From positions 1-23,802 of the forward strand of contig CAYNZH010000028.1 of assembly GCA_964401685.1 (NCBI GenBank): 23,802 bases of DNA. The letters are read 5' to 3'. The position numbers were made by a program, and so were the translations under genes. The notes under the pieces are model-generated. The model had not been told where the DNA came from and did no database searches. It was given only the letters and a program-made list of their open reading frames with translations. The stretch comes from DASRQK01 sp964401685 (GTDB lineage: Bacteria; Bacteroidota; Bacteroidia; Sphingobacteriales; Sphingobacteriaceae). How positions within the stretch are numbered: position 1 is the stretch's first letter; every line of letters starts with the position of its first letter. Positions 7,383 through 16,032 of this stretch are shown in pieces.

Positions 7383-8075
7383 ATGATAGATACATTTTCC
7401 GAAAGGATTCTCGCGTTCAACCGGGAGCTCGACTATCGGGGTGAACTACCCGAGGGCTTTCAGGTGCTAAATCCGTTTCTCGACAACAGCGAAACCTGGG
7501 GGGTAATGGAAGCGTTTTACCAGAAGTTTTACAGTGATCAAAGGACTAGACGATTCATCATTGGGATCAACCCCAGTCGCCACGGTGCCGGGATCACCGG
7601 CGTGCCTTTTACCGATACTAAACGCCTTGAAAGCGCCTGCGGTATTCCTATGCGCTCGGCCCGGTCACACGAAATTTCTTCGGTATTCCTGTATGATGTG
7701 ATTTCGGCCTTTGGCGGAGCAGGCGACTTTTACGGCCAATTTTACATCAACTCTCCTTTTCCACTGGCAATCATCCGAAAACAAGCAAACGGAAACTGGC
7801 TCAATGCCAATTATTATGATGATCGCACGCTGTTTGAGATGGTTAGGCCTTTTATGGTTTCAAGTCTGAAAAAGCATATTTCCCTGGGGCTTGACACGCG
7901 CGAAGTCTATATTTTAGGCAAGAAAAATGCTGTTTTTATTGACAAAATCAACAAAGTCGAAAATCTTTTCGAAAAAATGGTCGTGTTGGAACATCCGCGC
8001 TACATACAACAATATAAGTCCAAGGAGAAGGCTTTCTACATTGGCAGATATCTGGACGCCCTGAGTCCGACTTAG
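7383..8075 (+). CDS. SMUG2-like uracil-DNA glycosylase family protein (DUF4918)
   Basis: 230-residue member of the uracil-DNA glycosylase superfamily. It removes, or is expected to remove, deaminated bases from DNA at the start of base excision repair. The water/uracil-binding motif 1 is GINPSRHGAGITGVPFTDT (residues 61-79), corresponding to GMNPG in SMUG1. Motif 2 near the C-terminus is EHPRYIQQYK, corresponding to HPSPR. This combination is the SMUG2/DUF4918 signature, a subfamily first characterised from Pedobacter heparinus. The frame is open further upstream (to 7137), but that part overlaps the divergent M1 gene and is not homologous-looking. Starts at 7365 (MRIFGI) and 7383 (MIDTF) are both possible; I chose 7383 because a -7 box covers 7370-7377. 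Stands alone. Confidence 0.85.
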   Translation: MIDTFSERILAFNRELDYRGELPEGFQVLNPFLDNSETWGVMEAFYQKFYSDQRTRRFIIGINPSRHGAGITGVPFTDTKRLESACGIPMRSARSHEISSVFLYDVISAFGGAGDFYGQFYINSPFPLAIIRKQANGNWLNANYYDDRTLFEMVRPFMVSSLKKHISLGLDTREVYILGKKNAVFIDKINKVENLFEKMVVLEHPRYIQQYKSKEKAFYIGRYLDALSPT

Positions 8076-8078
8076 TCG

Positions 8079-8108
8079 GGTCAGACAAGGTCAGTCAAGG
8101 TCAGTCAA
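8079..8108. repeat. Three tandem copies of a 10-bp repeat
   Basis: GGTCAGACAA, GGTCAGTCAA, GGTCAGTCAA: three head-to-tail copies, the first with one difference. The repeat fills the gap between two converging genes and includes the stop codon of the esterase gene (TGA at 8103-8101 on the minus strand). No terminator hairpin is seen in this gap. Confidence 0.9.
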
Positions 8109-8790
8109 GCAAAGGTTCCAGCGCTTGCCAGACATGTTCCGCCATAATGACCTGTCCTTCGGCCGTAGGATGCACCCGATCGCTTTGATTCATACGCTCC
8201 ACCCCCGCGACCCGGTCAAGCAAAAATGGGATTAGCGTCATTTGGTATTTTTCGGCCAAACGTGGAAAAATATTCTCAAAATCCCGGAAATACTGCTGAC
8301 CCATGCTCGGCGGCACTTTCATCCCCGCAAGAACCAGTTTACAATCGGGGTGGGCGGCCAACACCTTCTCTACGATCGCGCTTAAATTATCAAAGGTAGT
8401 CTCCGTAGGAATGCCTCGCAACCCGTCATTGGCCCCTAATTCCAGCACAAAGATATCCATGTCCTGTTTGACGATCCAGTCCACACGTTCCCGCCCCCCA
8501 GCACTGGTTTCGCCGCTGACGCCTGCGTTAATGCATTGATACGGCAAGCCCAGCGAGTCGATTTTCTTTTGGATTAGCGCCGGAAATGCCAGATCCTGGG
8601 AAGCCAAACCCAACCCAGCAGTAAGACTATTACCAAAGAATATAATATTCCGGGTGTTTTCAATGCTTTCCATCTCCGACGTTTCCACGGTGTCCTTTTC
8701 GTCCTGTTCTTTCCCAGAACCATTGGTTTGGCAGGCAGCAAACGACATTCCCACTAAAAAAAACAAATAATATCTCCATTTTAAATTCAT
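8101..8790 (-). CDS. SGNH/GDSL-family esterase lipoprotein (TesA/arylesterase-like)
   Basis: 229-residue lipoprotein hydrolase. Residues 1-20 form a lipoprotein signal peptide with lipobox FAAC (Cys20), followed by an acidic linker to about 45, so it should be membrane-anchored in the periplasm. The four SGNH blocks are present: GNSLTAG (53-59, nucleophile Ser55, with Asn where most members have Asp), GVSGET (90-95, oxyanion Gly93), GAND (119-122, Asn121) and DRVHP (204-208, Asp204 and His207). E. coli TesA, the nearest well-known relative, is a thioesterase/lysophospholipase; the substrate here is unknown. Starts face to face with the YbbA-like gene 27 bases away, as tesA does in E. coli. 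Its 3' end lies in the tandem repeat. Confidence 0.9.
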   Translation of the reverse strand: MNLKWRYYLFFLVGMSFAACQTNGSGKEQDEKDTVETSEMESIENTRNIIFFGNSLTAGLGLASQDLAFPALIQKKIDSLGLPYQCINAGVSGETSAGGRERVDWIVKQDMDIFVLELGANDGLRGIPTETTFDNLSAIVEKVLAAHPDCKLVLAGMKVPPSMGQQYFRDFENIFPRLAEKYQMTLIPFLLDRVAGVERMNQSDRVHPTAEGQVIMAEHVWQALEPLLD

Positions 8791-8817
8791 ATAGCTAAAT
8801 TAGAAAAAAATACGTCT

Positions 8818-9486
8818 ATGTCCTCAACCATTTTGCAATTAGACCAAGTTTCTAAAAATTACCGCTTGGGCAGTACGCAGATCCCTGTTCTTAAAGACAT
8901 TAGTTTTTCTATTGAAAAGGGCTCCACTGTATCCATCGTTGGGCCATCCGGAAGTGGGAAAACCACACTTTTGGGACTATGTGCCGGCCTTGATCACAGC
9001 AGTGCTGGTCGCATCACGCTCAACGGCGAAATACTCAATGACAAAACGGAAGACGAGCTCGCTCTGATACGAAACGAAAATATTGGCTTTGTGTTTCAGA
9101 ATTTTCAATTATTACCGACACTGACCGCACTGGAAAACGTTCTCGTTCCCATGGAGCTGCAAGGTAGGCGTCGCATGGAACAGCATGCCATAGACTTGTT
9201 AGATCAGGTGGGTTTGGCCGATCGTGCCGGTCATTATCCCACGCAGCTGTCCGGCGGAGAGCAGCAGCGGGTTTCCCTGGCGAGAGCCTTTGCCAATCAA
9301 CCGAAAATCCTCTTCGCAGACGAGCCTACTGGGAATTTGGACGCCGAAACCAGCTTATTGGTCGAAGATTTGCTATTTGAGCTCAATCATGCCTCGGGAA
9401 CTACGCTGGTGATCGTCACCCATGACATGGATCTGGCGGCGAAAACCCAACGCCGTATTTCACTTAAGGGAGGACGTATGCAATGA
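8818..9486 (+). CDS. ybbA: ABC transporter ATP-binding protein, YbbA/LolD-like (MacB-type exporter family)
   Basis: 222-residue cytoplasmic ATPase. Walker A GPSGSGKT (residues 42-49), Q-loop Gln94 in FVFQNFQLLP, signature LSGGEQQRVSLARA (144-157), Walker B ILFADEPTGNLD (164-175) and switch His202. This is the pattern of the LolD/MacB/FtsE family, whose partners are FtsX-type permeases that do mechanical work on envelope substrates rather than classical transport. The stop codon overlaps the start of the permease gene (ATGA, 9483-9486), so the two are translationally coupled. The neighbourhood (divergent TesA-like esterase, downstream permease of about 840 residues) is that of E. coli ybbA-ybbP, hence the symbol; the exported substrate is not known. 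Confidence 0.92.
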   Translation: MSSTILQLDQVSKNYRLGSTQIPVLKDISFSIEKGSTVSIVGPSGSGKTTLLGLCAGLDHSSAGRITLNGEILNDKTEDELALIRNENIGFVFQNFQLLPTLTALENVLVPMELQGRRRMEQHAIDLLDQVGLADRAGHYPTQLSGGEQQRVSLARAFANQPKILFADEPTGNLDAETSLLVEDLLFELNHASGTTLVIVTHDMDLAAKTQRRISLKGGRMQ

Positions 9487-12014
9487 GATGGTCCTGGATA
9501 CTGACGATGGCCTGGCGGGACAGCCGTAAAAACCGATCTCGTTTACTGCTATTTATTTCTTCCATCGTACTTGGAATAGCCGCGCTTGTGGCGATGAAAT
9601 CCTTTAACGAAAATCTGTCGCGAAATATAGATGAACAAGCGGCTCAGCTATTGGGTGCGGACCTCTCGCTTGAAAGCCGGCGTATTCCCAATGAGGAAAT
9701 TCTCGCATTTATAGATTCCATAAAAAGCCTGAGCATCGGTCATGCCCGAGAAGAGCAGTTCATGTCCATGATCACCTTTGCAAAAAACGGCGGTTCCCGT
9801 CTCATACAGGTGCGGGCCATTTCCGGAGATTATCCCCTATACGGTCGACTGTCTACAGAACCTGCACAGGCTGACAAACAGTTCGGAAGTAAACCGCAGG
9901 TTTTGGTCGACAATTCCCTCATCGTCCAATACGACGCTGCGATCGGCGATAGCGTACAACTTGGTCTTTCCTCTTTTGAGATCTTGGGCAACCTTTTGAT
10001 CCAGCCGGGTCAATCAGCGATCTCGGGGTCCTTTGTTCCTTCGGTATGGGTGCCCCTTCAGCATCTGGAAGGCAGTGGTCTACAGCAAACGGGCAGTCGC
10101 ATTGAGTATCTCTATTATTTTAAGTTTCCACCTTCGTTTCCTGTCGATCAATTGGTGGAAAGTCTCGAGGACCGATTACAGGAACTACAGATCCGCAGCG
10201 AGACGATTGCCTCTACCAAAAGAGATACGGCACGGTCCTTTGAGGATATGGCGCGCTTTATGGAGCTGGTCAGTTTTATTGCGTTGCTCCTAGGTTGTAT
10301 CGGGGTCTCAAGTGCCGTACATATTTACATGAGGGAAAAACTGACCTCTGTTGCCATATTGCGCTGTCTGGGTGCAAGTGCCAAACAGATTATCTTTATT
10401 TTTCTCGTGCAATTCATTGCAATAGGTCTTGTCGGCGGCGTGCTAGGCGCATTTCTAGGAAGTTTCATCCAATTTGCGGTTCCGCTGGCTCTTCAGGAGT
10501 TTGTTCCGGTGACGCTACACAGCCAACTTTCCTGGGCCGCAATCAGTCAGGGCATAGCACTTGGTGCTTTGATTTCGGTGCTATTTACCTTACTGCCCTT
10601 GCTTTCTGTGAGAAACATTTCTCCCCTCAACTCCCTCCGCGTGGGGGACGAAAATCAAGCGGGACAAAAAGATAAATTCCGCTGGGTGGTTTATTTCGGG
10701 ATTGGAATTTTCATCGTGGGATTCGCTTATTTACAACTGAACGAGTGGATCATGACCCTGTCCTTTTCACTCGCGGTCGGATGCCTCTTTTTGTTTTTCT
10801 ACGCAACCGCAAGGCTGTTTACCTACTTGATCCGTCGTTTTTTTCCTAAACGATGGCCATACCTCTGGAAGCAGGGCCTTGCCAATCTCTATAGGCCCAA
10901 CAACCAGACAATAGTCCTGTTGGTGGCTTTGGGCATGGGGACGGCGCTGGTGTCTACCCTTTATTTTGTACAAGATATGCTGCTGCAGCGCGTGCAGATC
11001 GAAGCGAGTGATCAACAGGCCAACATGCTCATGTTCGATATTCAACCGAGTCAACTGGAGCCGCTTAAGGATGTTACCCGTGAGGCGGGATTGCCGATCA
11101 TCGAAGAAGTTCCCGTTGTCACTGTTCAGATCACAGCTATTAATGATCAGACCGTGAGCGAGTTGATGAAGGATTCTACGCGACAACGGTCCGCGAGATC
11201 ACTCAACCGGGAAATACGGGCAACCTTCAGGAGCCAAATGACCGATGCAGAAAAAGTGGTCGACGGAGTTTGGATCGGTCAGGTCTCTCCAGGCGATACG
11301 GCGCAGGTCTCGCTGGAAACCGGCTATGCTAGCCGTTTGGGCGTAGACATAGGTGACGTACTGCAATTTAGCGTTCACGGGGTCTCCATTCCTGCGATCG
11401 TCAGTAGCACAAGAGAGGTCAACTGGGCTCAATTCCAGACCAATTTCCGCCTGTCCTTCGCGGAAGGCTCCATCGATCAGGCCCCCCGGTTTTATGTGCT
11501 GATGACCAGAACGGAAGATCTCAGGGAATCTACAGATTTTCAGCAACGCTTACTGGCTCAATTCCCCAGTGTTTCGGTCGTAGATCTGCACAAGGTACTC
11601 GAGATTTTGACTGAACTCATGAAGAAAATCAGCTTTGTCATCCAGTTTTTGGGTAGCTTCAGTATTCTGACAGGAATAGTCGTGTTGATCGCTTCTGTAC
11701 GGATCAGCAAATACCAGCGAATTCGCGAAAATGTCCTACTGCGAACGCTTGGTGCGAGTCGCAAACAGGTTCTAGTGATAAACATGAGCGAATACCTTAT
11801 TCTGGGGACACTTGCTGCGGCTCTGGGCCTTTTGGCCGCAACGTTGGCGTGTTCACTGCTTGGAAGCTTTGTATTTGAAATGACCTTCGTTCCTTCTATA
11901 GGCAAGTCTCTGGTCATTTTGGTGATCGCCGCGGTTATAACCACACTGATTGGCATCCTCAATGCAAGAAGCACGCTCAATCACTCGCCTCTGGGGATTT
12001 TGAGAAAAGTATGA
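9483..12014 (+). CDS. ybbP: FtsX-like ABC transporter permease, YbbP-like
   Basis: 843-residue inner-membrane permease. One N-terminal transmembrane helix (about 20-40, LLLFISSIVLGIAALVAM) precedes a long periplasmic domain (about 45-255). Then comes a first FtsX unit (about 258-390, with helices FIALLLGCIGVSSAVHIYM, IIFIFLVQFIAIGLVG and IALGALISVLFTLLPLL), two central helices (about 400-445), another helix (about 475-497), a second periplasmic domain (about 500-705) and the last FtsX unit (about 710-843). Two FtsX units separated by soluble domains on one chain is the YbbP layout (E. coli YbbP is about 800 residues). Both units carry the RxLGAS coupling motif (RCLGASAKQ and RTLGASRKQ) that contacts the ATPase. 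Coupled by ATGA overlap to the ATPase gene. Ends 10 bases from a converging gene, with no terminator seen. Confidence 0.92.
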   Translation: MRWSWILTMAWRDSRKNRSRLLLFISSIVLGIAALVAMKSFNENLSRNIDEQAAQLLGADLSLESRRIPNEEILAFIDSIKSLSIGHAREEQFMSMITFAKNGGSRLIQVRAISGDYPLYGRLSTEPAQADKQFGSKPQVLVDNSLIVQYDAAIGDSVQLGLSSFEILGNLLIQPGQSAISGSFVPSVWVPLQHLEGSGLQQTGSRIEYLYYFKFPPSFPVDQLVESLEDRLQELQIRSETIASTKRDTARSFEDMARFMELVSFIALLLGCIGVSSAVHIYMREKLTSVAILRCLGASAKQIIFIFLVQFIAIGLVGGVLGAFLGSFIQFAVPLALQEFVPVTLHSQLSWAAISQGIALGALISVLFTLLPLLSVRNISPLNSLRVGDENQAGQKDKFRWVVYFGIGIFIVGFAYLQLNEWIMTLSFSLAVGCLFLFFYATARLFTYLIRRFFPKRWPYLWKQGLANLYRPNNQTIVLLVALGMGTALVSTLYFVQDMLLQRVQIEASDQQANMLMFDIQPSQLEPLKDVTREAGLPIIEEVPVVTVQITAINDQTVSELMKDSTRQRSARSLNREIRATFRSQMTDAEKVVDGVWIGQVSPGDTAQVSLETGYASRLGVDIGDVLQFSVHGVSIPAIVSSTREVNWAQFQTNFRLSFAEGSIDQAPRFYVLMTRTEDLRESTDFQQRLLAQFPSVSVVDLHKVLEILTELMKKISFVIQFLGSFSILTGIVVLIASVRISKYQRIRENVLLRTLGASRKQVLVINMSEYLILGTLAAALGLLAATLACSLLGSFVFEMTFVPSIGKSLVILVIAAVITTLIGILNARSTLNHSPLGILRKV

Positions 12015-12024
12015 GCACTTATCC

Positions 12025-13944
12025 CTATTCCGTGCTGAGCTGTAGTCTATAACGGCCCGTATCGATGGTTTGGATTTTGGCGATCATCGCTTGAAATTCT
12101 TCATACGTTTCAGCGGGATAAGTCCCCTCTCTGAGTTGAAATCGGCGATAGGTAACCAATACACCATCCTTTATCTGCGTGCTAAACTCATATGAAGCCA
12201 TTGGCGTTTCCCACCTCTCGTTGGCGGGAATGACAAAAGGCACTAAATTTTCCGGCAATGTGTAGTGCAACTCATCTACATCCGTAAATCCCCTATTGAT
12301 AAAAACGTCCTGGGTTCGGTTTCGTGTACGGGGGATCGCACCGGAGACATTAAAAATATTAGGTATAATATACGCCACATCACCGGAAAAAACAAGGTGC
12401 TTGTCCACGCTCAGATCGAGCACTTCCTCTACTTTGAGCGTGTCCCCCGCACGCAGCTCGTAGCGAATCTCTTCGAAACGGATATTGTTCACGTCGTAGA
12501 TCTGTCTCAATGATTTTCTCTGCTCCTGCGGGCTTTGAAACATGGTTCCGTAATGGTTGTCCAACTGATTGCCTTGGAAGACGGTCTTCAGCGTCCCACG
12601 GAGATGACCTTCTGGAGAAATGTCAAATGCACCCTGCCGCTGCTGAAGGCTCTGCTCTGCGTCAAATTTGGGTGTTCTAAGGAGTTTGCCCCCCTCCTCC
12701 GTGCACGCAACAACAATGCGGTCATCGGTAAAATCGCCTAGAAATCCGAAAGGAAGCCGCTGGCTGGTACATTCCAACCAGGTGGTGTCATTTTCAAACG
12801 GGATACACAAAATGACATGATTGCCATCGGCCACGTTCGCAAAATCGACCGTCAGATCCCGCTTGAAGGAACCAGCTTCGACGATGCAATAATAAGAGGG
12901 AATATCCACAGCGTCCAGCAGGCTTTGCATGTAAATAACCAGGGCCTTGCAGTCTCCGTAGCCGAGTTTGTCCACTGACGACGCAGGAAAAGGCTCCAAT
13001 CCGCCAATCCCGATCTGTATACTGATGTACCTGGTCTTTTCTTGTAAAAAAGAGTACAGTGCCCTGGCCTTCTCCTGATCGGTTGCCAGATTTTCGGTCA
13101 ACTCCCGTGCATAGTCAATGGTTGATGCGGGCAAATCCCTTTTATCCGCTAACAACTCATCGTACATCCACTTACCGTAGCCTTCCCAATCTGTAAATTG
13201 CCCTACCTTCTTAAAGTACTGAAACTTCTCCGGAACGATCCGCACCGTTGTCGCGTTGAGCAAGCGAGGAGGACTAAAGGGTTCGGACCGCTTTGCAGAG
13301 ATGTCGCTGACCGACCAGGTGTAGGTTTTTGTCCTATTAGACGCTATGACTTCACTCTGCCCGTTAAAGTGGGTCTCATGGATTCTGAGAGCTTCCGTTG
13401 CAGCCGCCGTAAAACTGAAGGAACTTTTTTCGACCGCGACATCGTACTGATAATCGGGCATCCAACTGGGAATAAAAAGATTTTGGTCTTGTCGGATTTC
13501 CGCTTCGTACGTAATGGTATACGGATAATGTGGCACACGAGGATCAAAATTCTTTACGCGAAGGTCGTCGTAAAGATTGGCCTGTCCGGAAGCACTCCTG
13601 TCTGTAAAATCCCTCATGCTGAATTTACGCTGCGCACGGCCCCATTCGTCCAAAATCTGCCCCTTGACACTGCGCACTTTTCGGGATTTGTTGTAATACA
13701 GTTCGATCGCACCCATATGGTCACCATTTCTATTGTGTACCGTTACCGTCCTTGCGATTTTGATAACCACCTGCGTTGGACTACGCATCTCCACGGAAAC
13801 GTGCTCATTTCTCACAGTAGCATCTGCCCGCTCCGTCAGGTGCACTGGAATCGCCTCGACCGCATAGTCGTCCTGGGCAATTGCAGGCAATGTCCACACC
13901 GCCACACAAAGCAAAAGCAGCAGCGCTTTTATACCATCCCTCAT
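12025..13944 (-). CDS. Secreted DUF3857/transglutaminase-like protein, catalytic triad present
   Basis: 639-residue exported protein. A signal peptide (residues 1-23, ...TLPAIAQ) is followed by a DUF3857 beta domain (about 50-215) and a transglutaminase-like cysteine-peptidase fold (about 280-400). The catalytic residues can be read directly: Cys332 in LGYGDCKAL, His376 in GNHVIL, and an acidic third residue, Glu391 in WLECTSQ. The C-terminal 230 residues look like beta-sandwich structure and end without a sorting motif. The activity and substrate of this family in Bacteroidota are not established; peptide cleavage or cross-linking at the cell surface is possible. It overlaps the upstream paralogue by four bases and has a strong Shine-Dalgarno site, so both proteins are probably made together. 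Possibly the last gene of the run that begins at 18240. Confidence 0.87.
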   Translation of the reverse strand: MRDGIKALLLLLCVAVWTLPAIAQDDYAVEAIPVHLTERADATVRNEHVSVEMRSPTQVVIKIARTVTVHNRNGDHMGAIELYYNKSRKVRSVKGQILDEWGRAQRKFSMRDFTDRSASGQANLYDDLRVKNFDPRVPHYPYTITYEAEIRQDQNLFIPSWMPDYQYDVAVEKSSFSFTAAATEALRIHETHFNGQSEVIASNRTKTYTWSVSDISAKRSEPFSPPRLLNATTVRIVPEKFQYFKKVGQFTDWEGYGKWMYDELLADKRDLPASTIDYARELTENLATDQEKARALYSFLQEKTRYISIQIGIGGLEPFPASSVDKLGYGDCKALVIYMQSLLDAVDIPSYYCIVEAGSFKRDLTVDFANVADGNHVILCIPFENDTTWLECTSQRLPFGFLGDFTDDRIVVACTEEGGKLLRTPKFDAEQSLQQRQGAFDISPEGHLRGTLKTVFQGNQLDNHYGTMFQSPQEQRKSLRQIYDVNNIRFEEIRYELRAGDTLKVEEVLDLSVDKHLVFSGDVAYIIPNIFNVSGAIPRTRNRTQDVFINRGFTDVDELHYTLPENLVPFVIPANERWETPMASYEFSTQIKDGVLVTYRRFQLREGTYPAETYEEFQAMIAKIQTIDTGRYRLQLSTE

Positions 13945-15938
13945 AATTCCTCCTCCTCGGAAAGTAGCTTTTGAAAAACAAAATCAACCGTTTGGTGCTG
14001 GACTATGCGCGAATAAAACTCTTTTAAATGAAAATATTCTTCAGGATGGTAGATCGCCTTATTTAAGGCGAGCGTCTGCCGGACTTGCAGGAAGTTTGAG
14101 TCAAAATGGGATAAAAAAGAATACCTCGCAGCCTCCTCGGGCAAGGCAAGCACGGCGTCGTTGGGGCTTCCCTGCAAATTATACCCATCGGGGAGTTCCA
14201 TAGAAAAGAGATAAGTTTCTTTCATGCGGGACCCCAGATCTACAGAATAGGTCCGCTCCTCCAACGTAAAAGGATTGGATGTCATCCGGTTGATAAACAC
14301 GGGATGAAAAATCAGCACATCATCTTTCACATGTCTTGCAAGATCAATCCTGATCTGGAACACTTCCTGAAGCGGCTCAGACAAATTGTGCAGGTGCTCA
14401 ATTTTACCATCCTCGATGTTAAATGTGGTTGACCGATTTATTTGATCTTCTATATAATCATCCACAGACGAAAACGATGTGATGTGTTCCCGACGGGAAA
14501 ATTCCTCCAGCCCCTTGTACCGCACGGTGAGCGTCCCGGTAAACACACCGGTCGAATCCATAGCCCCTAAAATTGTAAAATTCCGCTCTGAATCCGTCCT
14601 ATTTTCAAGATCTATCCAATCCGAAGATTTTTTAGAATAAATAATCCGTCCCTGGCCATTGATGCACCGAAGCGGAAGTAGGCCAAAGGGTAAATTTTGT
14701 TCGGAAGCGTCCAGAAAATAGGCATCCTCGCCGAGTTTTACCTGAGCGATCACATAATCAAAGTCCGAAATCACCGGAAAAAGCGAGTTGGGCAACCCGT
14801 TTGAGCGGGTAGACAAAATCACTGGATAGGCTTCAAGTCCGGCGGCCTGCAGCGCACCGACCAAAGTCAGATTGATGTCGCCAATATTTCCCGAGCGCGA
14901 GTCCATCGCGGCACGCACACCATGCTGACTATATTTCCCCAAATACCCGTTCCATCGAATTTGATTTTTCACATAATCATAAATTTTGTGTGCTTTTTCA
15001 CTGTCGGTATCTCGCGAATCCAAGAGCGACCGCAAAGTCCCTCGGAAATTTCCCGATCTACTTATTTGTTGCCCAAAATTCCGGTCATTCAAAAGTTCTC
15101 GATCGACGTCCTTCCATTCTTTCGTCAAATTTTGGGTGGCGCCGTTCGGCAGAGTATACTGCCGAAGCTCAAAATCAATTGCAGACAAATAGTTGACACT
15201 GGCAAGCATAAACGATTCCTCCTTGAATGCAGGAATATCTTTCATGATATATGTGAGCTGAGAACAATCATATCGCCTCCCGTTTAAAAGGAAATACTCT
15301 CGAAGCAAATTAGATTTTTGATCGCTGAGCGGATAGACACCTTTAAGGGTCACGTTGTATTCATATAAGGCAGGAATGATGGCCGTGTATTCGCTGTACA
15401 ATTTTGGGATTTCATCCTGATATTCCCAACGGCGGAAATTAAAAATGTCCGGAGACGAAATTTCATAATAAATATCAATGATGACTCCTTCTTTAATATC
15501 AGGCAAGGTAAACGTAGTGAAGCTGACCATTTCATGGGCTTCGTCCGAAAAAATCGCCTGCCTTTCCATTGGCGTGGTATGTACTTGAGACCCGTCAAAA
15601 TAGTGCGTAAATCCCTTAATATCCTTCACCAATTCGGCGCGACTGCCATATTTATAAAGGGGAATGCGCTGATTGGCGAATTCGAAACCTTCCTGATCGA
15701 GGATTTTGATTCTCACCGCATATTGATGGTGTACCCGCAGGGCACGCTCGGCGTCATCAACTTTAATCTCCGTACGGCCTTGCTCCCAAAGCACCACAGC
15801 ATGCGTCGACGAGTCAACGATATCGTTGGTAAAATCCGTAAATTGTACTGCTGAAATGGCAGGCAGTTTCCGTTCCTGCCCATTTAGACCAAGAATTGAA
15901 ATGCACAGGTATAGACAAACTACAGTGATCCTTCTCAT
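13941..15938 (-). CDS. Secreted DUF3857 protein with a degenerate transglutaminase domain
   Basis: 665-residue exported protein, paralogous in layout to the gene that follows it. A signal peptide (1-20, ...LGLNGQ) leads into a DUF3857 domain (about 55-215) and a transglutaminase-like domain (about 300-420). In the block RSGNIGDINLTLVGALQAAGLEAYP the position of the catalytic Cys is Ile355 (compare GDCKAL in the next gene). In SDFDYVIAQV the His position is Tyr395. Only the third, acidic residue remains (Asp410 in YFLDAS). The fold should be kept but catalysis by the usual triad is not possible, so a binding, scaffold or partner role is likely. The ATG at 15938 has GAGGAG about eight bases upstream. 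Its stop codon overlaps the next start (ATGA). Lies 94 bases after the FMN reductase gene. Confidence 0.87.
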   Translation of the reverse strand: MRRITVVCLYLCISILGLNGQERKLPAISAVQFTDFTNDIVDSSTHAVVLWEQGRTEIKVDDAERALRVHHQYAVRIKILDQEGFEFANQRIPLYKYGSRAELVKDIKGFTHYFDGSQVHTTPMERQAIFSDEAHEMVSFTTFTLPDIKEGVIIDIYYEISSPDIFNFRRWEYQDEIPKLYSEYTAIIPALYEYNVTLKGVYPLSDQKSNLLREYFLLNGRRYDCSQLTYIMKDIPAFKEESFMLASVNYLSAIDFELRQYTLPNGATQNLTKEWKDVDRELLNDRNFGQQISRSGNFRGTLRSLLDSRDTDSEKAHKIYDYVKNQIRWNGYLGKYSQHGVRAAMDSRSGNIGDINLTLVGALQAAGLEAYPVILSTRSNGLPNSLFPVISDFDYVIAQVKLGEDAYFLDASEQNLPFGLLPLRCINGQGRIIYSKKSSDWIDLENRTDSERNFTILGAMDSTGVFTGTLTVRYKGLEEFSRREHITSFSSVDDYIEDQINRSTTFNIEDGKIEHLHNLSEPLQEVFQIRIDLARHVKDDVLIFHPVFINRMTSNPFTLEERTYSVDLGSRMKETYLFSMELPDGYNLQGSPNDAVLALPEEAARYSFLSHFDSNFLQVRQTLALNKAIYHPEEYFHLKEFYSRIVQHQTVDFVFQKLLSEEEEL
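13949..13958 (-). promoter_or_regulatory. Strong ribosome binding site for the DUF3857/transglutaminase gene at 13944
   Basis: Minus-strand GAGGAGGAGG, four bases before the ATG at 13944 and inside the last codons of the upstream gene (these encode a run of Glu). This is unusually strong for Bacteroidota, where such sites are often missing, and suggests the second protein needs its own efficient initiation. Confidence 0.65.
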
Positions 15939-16032
15939 AATATTTTCTCCTCGGGGGTGAAAATAATAAAATAAGCCGAAATATCCTGTATTTTGTTACA
16001 TATAATTTGATATTATCACTAAAAAGCCCGGA

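Noticed and set aside
13198..13974. 258-codon open frame on the plus strand
   Set aside because: Antisense to the DUF3857/transglutaminase gene, which has its catalytic motifs and signal peptide. The shadow translation is Arg/His/Cys-rich and unlike a real protein.
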